From: an uncultured Pseudomonadota bacterium
Lineage (GTDB): Bacteria > Pseudomonadota > Gammaproteobacteria > Xanthomonadales > Ahniellaceae
NCBI GenBank assembly: GCA_937996755.1
Contig: CALKUS010000185.1
Span: 1 to 13,340 of the forward strand
Length of the DNA stretch: 13,340 nt
Direction of reading: 5' to 3'
Shown here in pieces: positions 13,230 to 13,340 of this stretch. Within the stretch, counting starts at the first letter, position 1. Each line of letters begins with the position of its first letter. The position numbers were made by a program, and so were the translations under genes. The notes beneath the pieces are model-generated. The model did no database searches. It was not told the origin of the DNA and was given only the letters and a program-made list of their open reading frames with translations.

Positions 13230-13340
13230 GGAGCCTCTGAACAAGTCCCTGCGCGTCGCGCCGGGAATTGTTTGGCCGGCCAGTCAGGCGGGCGTCGCTG
13301 CGGCATGGTGGGCTCCATGCCCAAGACGCTCAACGACGCT
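13230..13340. mobile_element. Possible left end of an insertion sequence (IS5-like)
   Basis: Directly after the glutaredoxin stop codon the sequence GGAGCCTCTGAACAAGTCCC resembles the terminal inverted repeat of IS5-family elements as I remember them. It is followed by about 60 non-coding bases and then a possible start codon. The other end, a transposase and any target duplication are outside the window, so this is a tentative call from similarity of one end only. Confidence 0.35.
13305..13340 (+). CDS. Possible start of a gene running off the right edge
   Basis: An ATG at 13305 (or the in-frame one at 13317) opens a frame reading MVGSMPKTLNDA to the window edge. If the preceding sequence is an IS end, this would be the N-terminus of its transposase. 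Twelve codons are too few to identify a family, and there is no clear ribosome site. Confidence 0.25.
   Translation, partial: MVGSMPKTLNDA

Noticed and set aside
13273..13282. Ten-base palindrome TGGCCGGCCA as a recombination site
   Set aside because: Short GC palindromes are common at this composition, and no integrase or duplicate site is present.
1..13340. tRNA, rRNA or CRISPR genes anywhere in the window
   Set aside because: No cloverleaf with conserved T-loop, no rRNA motifs and no regularly spaced repeats were seen on either strand.

Overview
The window is high-GC DNA (roughly two thirds G+C by eye) from a Gram-negative bacterium. The gene set, the style of the exported proteins and the short C-terminal tail '..LFSDGFE' on a large lipoprotein suggest a gammaproteobacterium of the Lysobacterales/Xanthomonadales type (Rhodanobacteraceae-like). 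This placement is an inference from gene content, not a database result. Most of the window is ordinary chromosomal core with good gene calls on both strands. There is no CRISPR array, tRNA or rRNA that I can see.

Layout, left to right. A TonB-dependent receptor runs off the left edge (minus strand). It is preceded by a 376-base intergenic region holding several inverted repeats. Next come a predicted exported beta-barrel-like protein of unknown function (841-1782, minus) and the redox chaperone Hsp33 (hslO, minus). Hsp33 is divergent, by only 31 bases, from the monofunctional peptidoglycan glycosyltransferase mtgA (plus). A two-CBS-domain protein (plus) follows, and a perfect 11-bp hairpin separates it from a convergent 862-residue lipoprotein with sortilin/BNR-type beta-propeller repeats (4036-6624, minus). 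Divergent from the lipoprotein lies a two-gene unit: a small ECF-type sigma factor and a single-pass membrane protein that could be its anti-sigma factor. A 13-bp hairpin and a recognisable dispersed palindromic repeat separate this unit from peptide chain release factor 3 (prfC, minus). Upstream of prfC are a secreted DUF11-repeat protein with a C-terminal membrane anchor/sorting-like tail (9523-11406, minus) and L-serine dehydratase sdaA (minus). A short glutaredoxin-like protein (plus) is divergent from sdaA. The last 111 bases may be the edge of an insertion sequence.

How the genes relate. hslO, mtgA, prfC, sdaA and the glutaredoxin are housekeeping or stress genes with no obvious shared pathway. 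The most interesting cluster is 4036-7753. There a surface lipoprotein is divergent from a sigma factor and its membrane partner, and the partner's predicted periplasmic tail carries two short phenylalanine/acidic motifs that resemble the C-terminal end of the lipoprotein. This could be an envelope signalling module, but that is a hypothesis resting on position, topology and a short motif.
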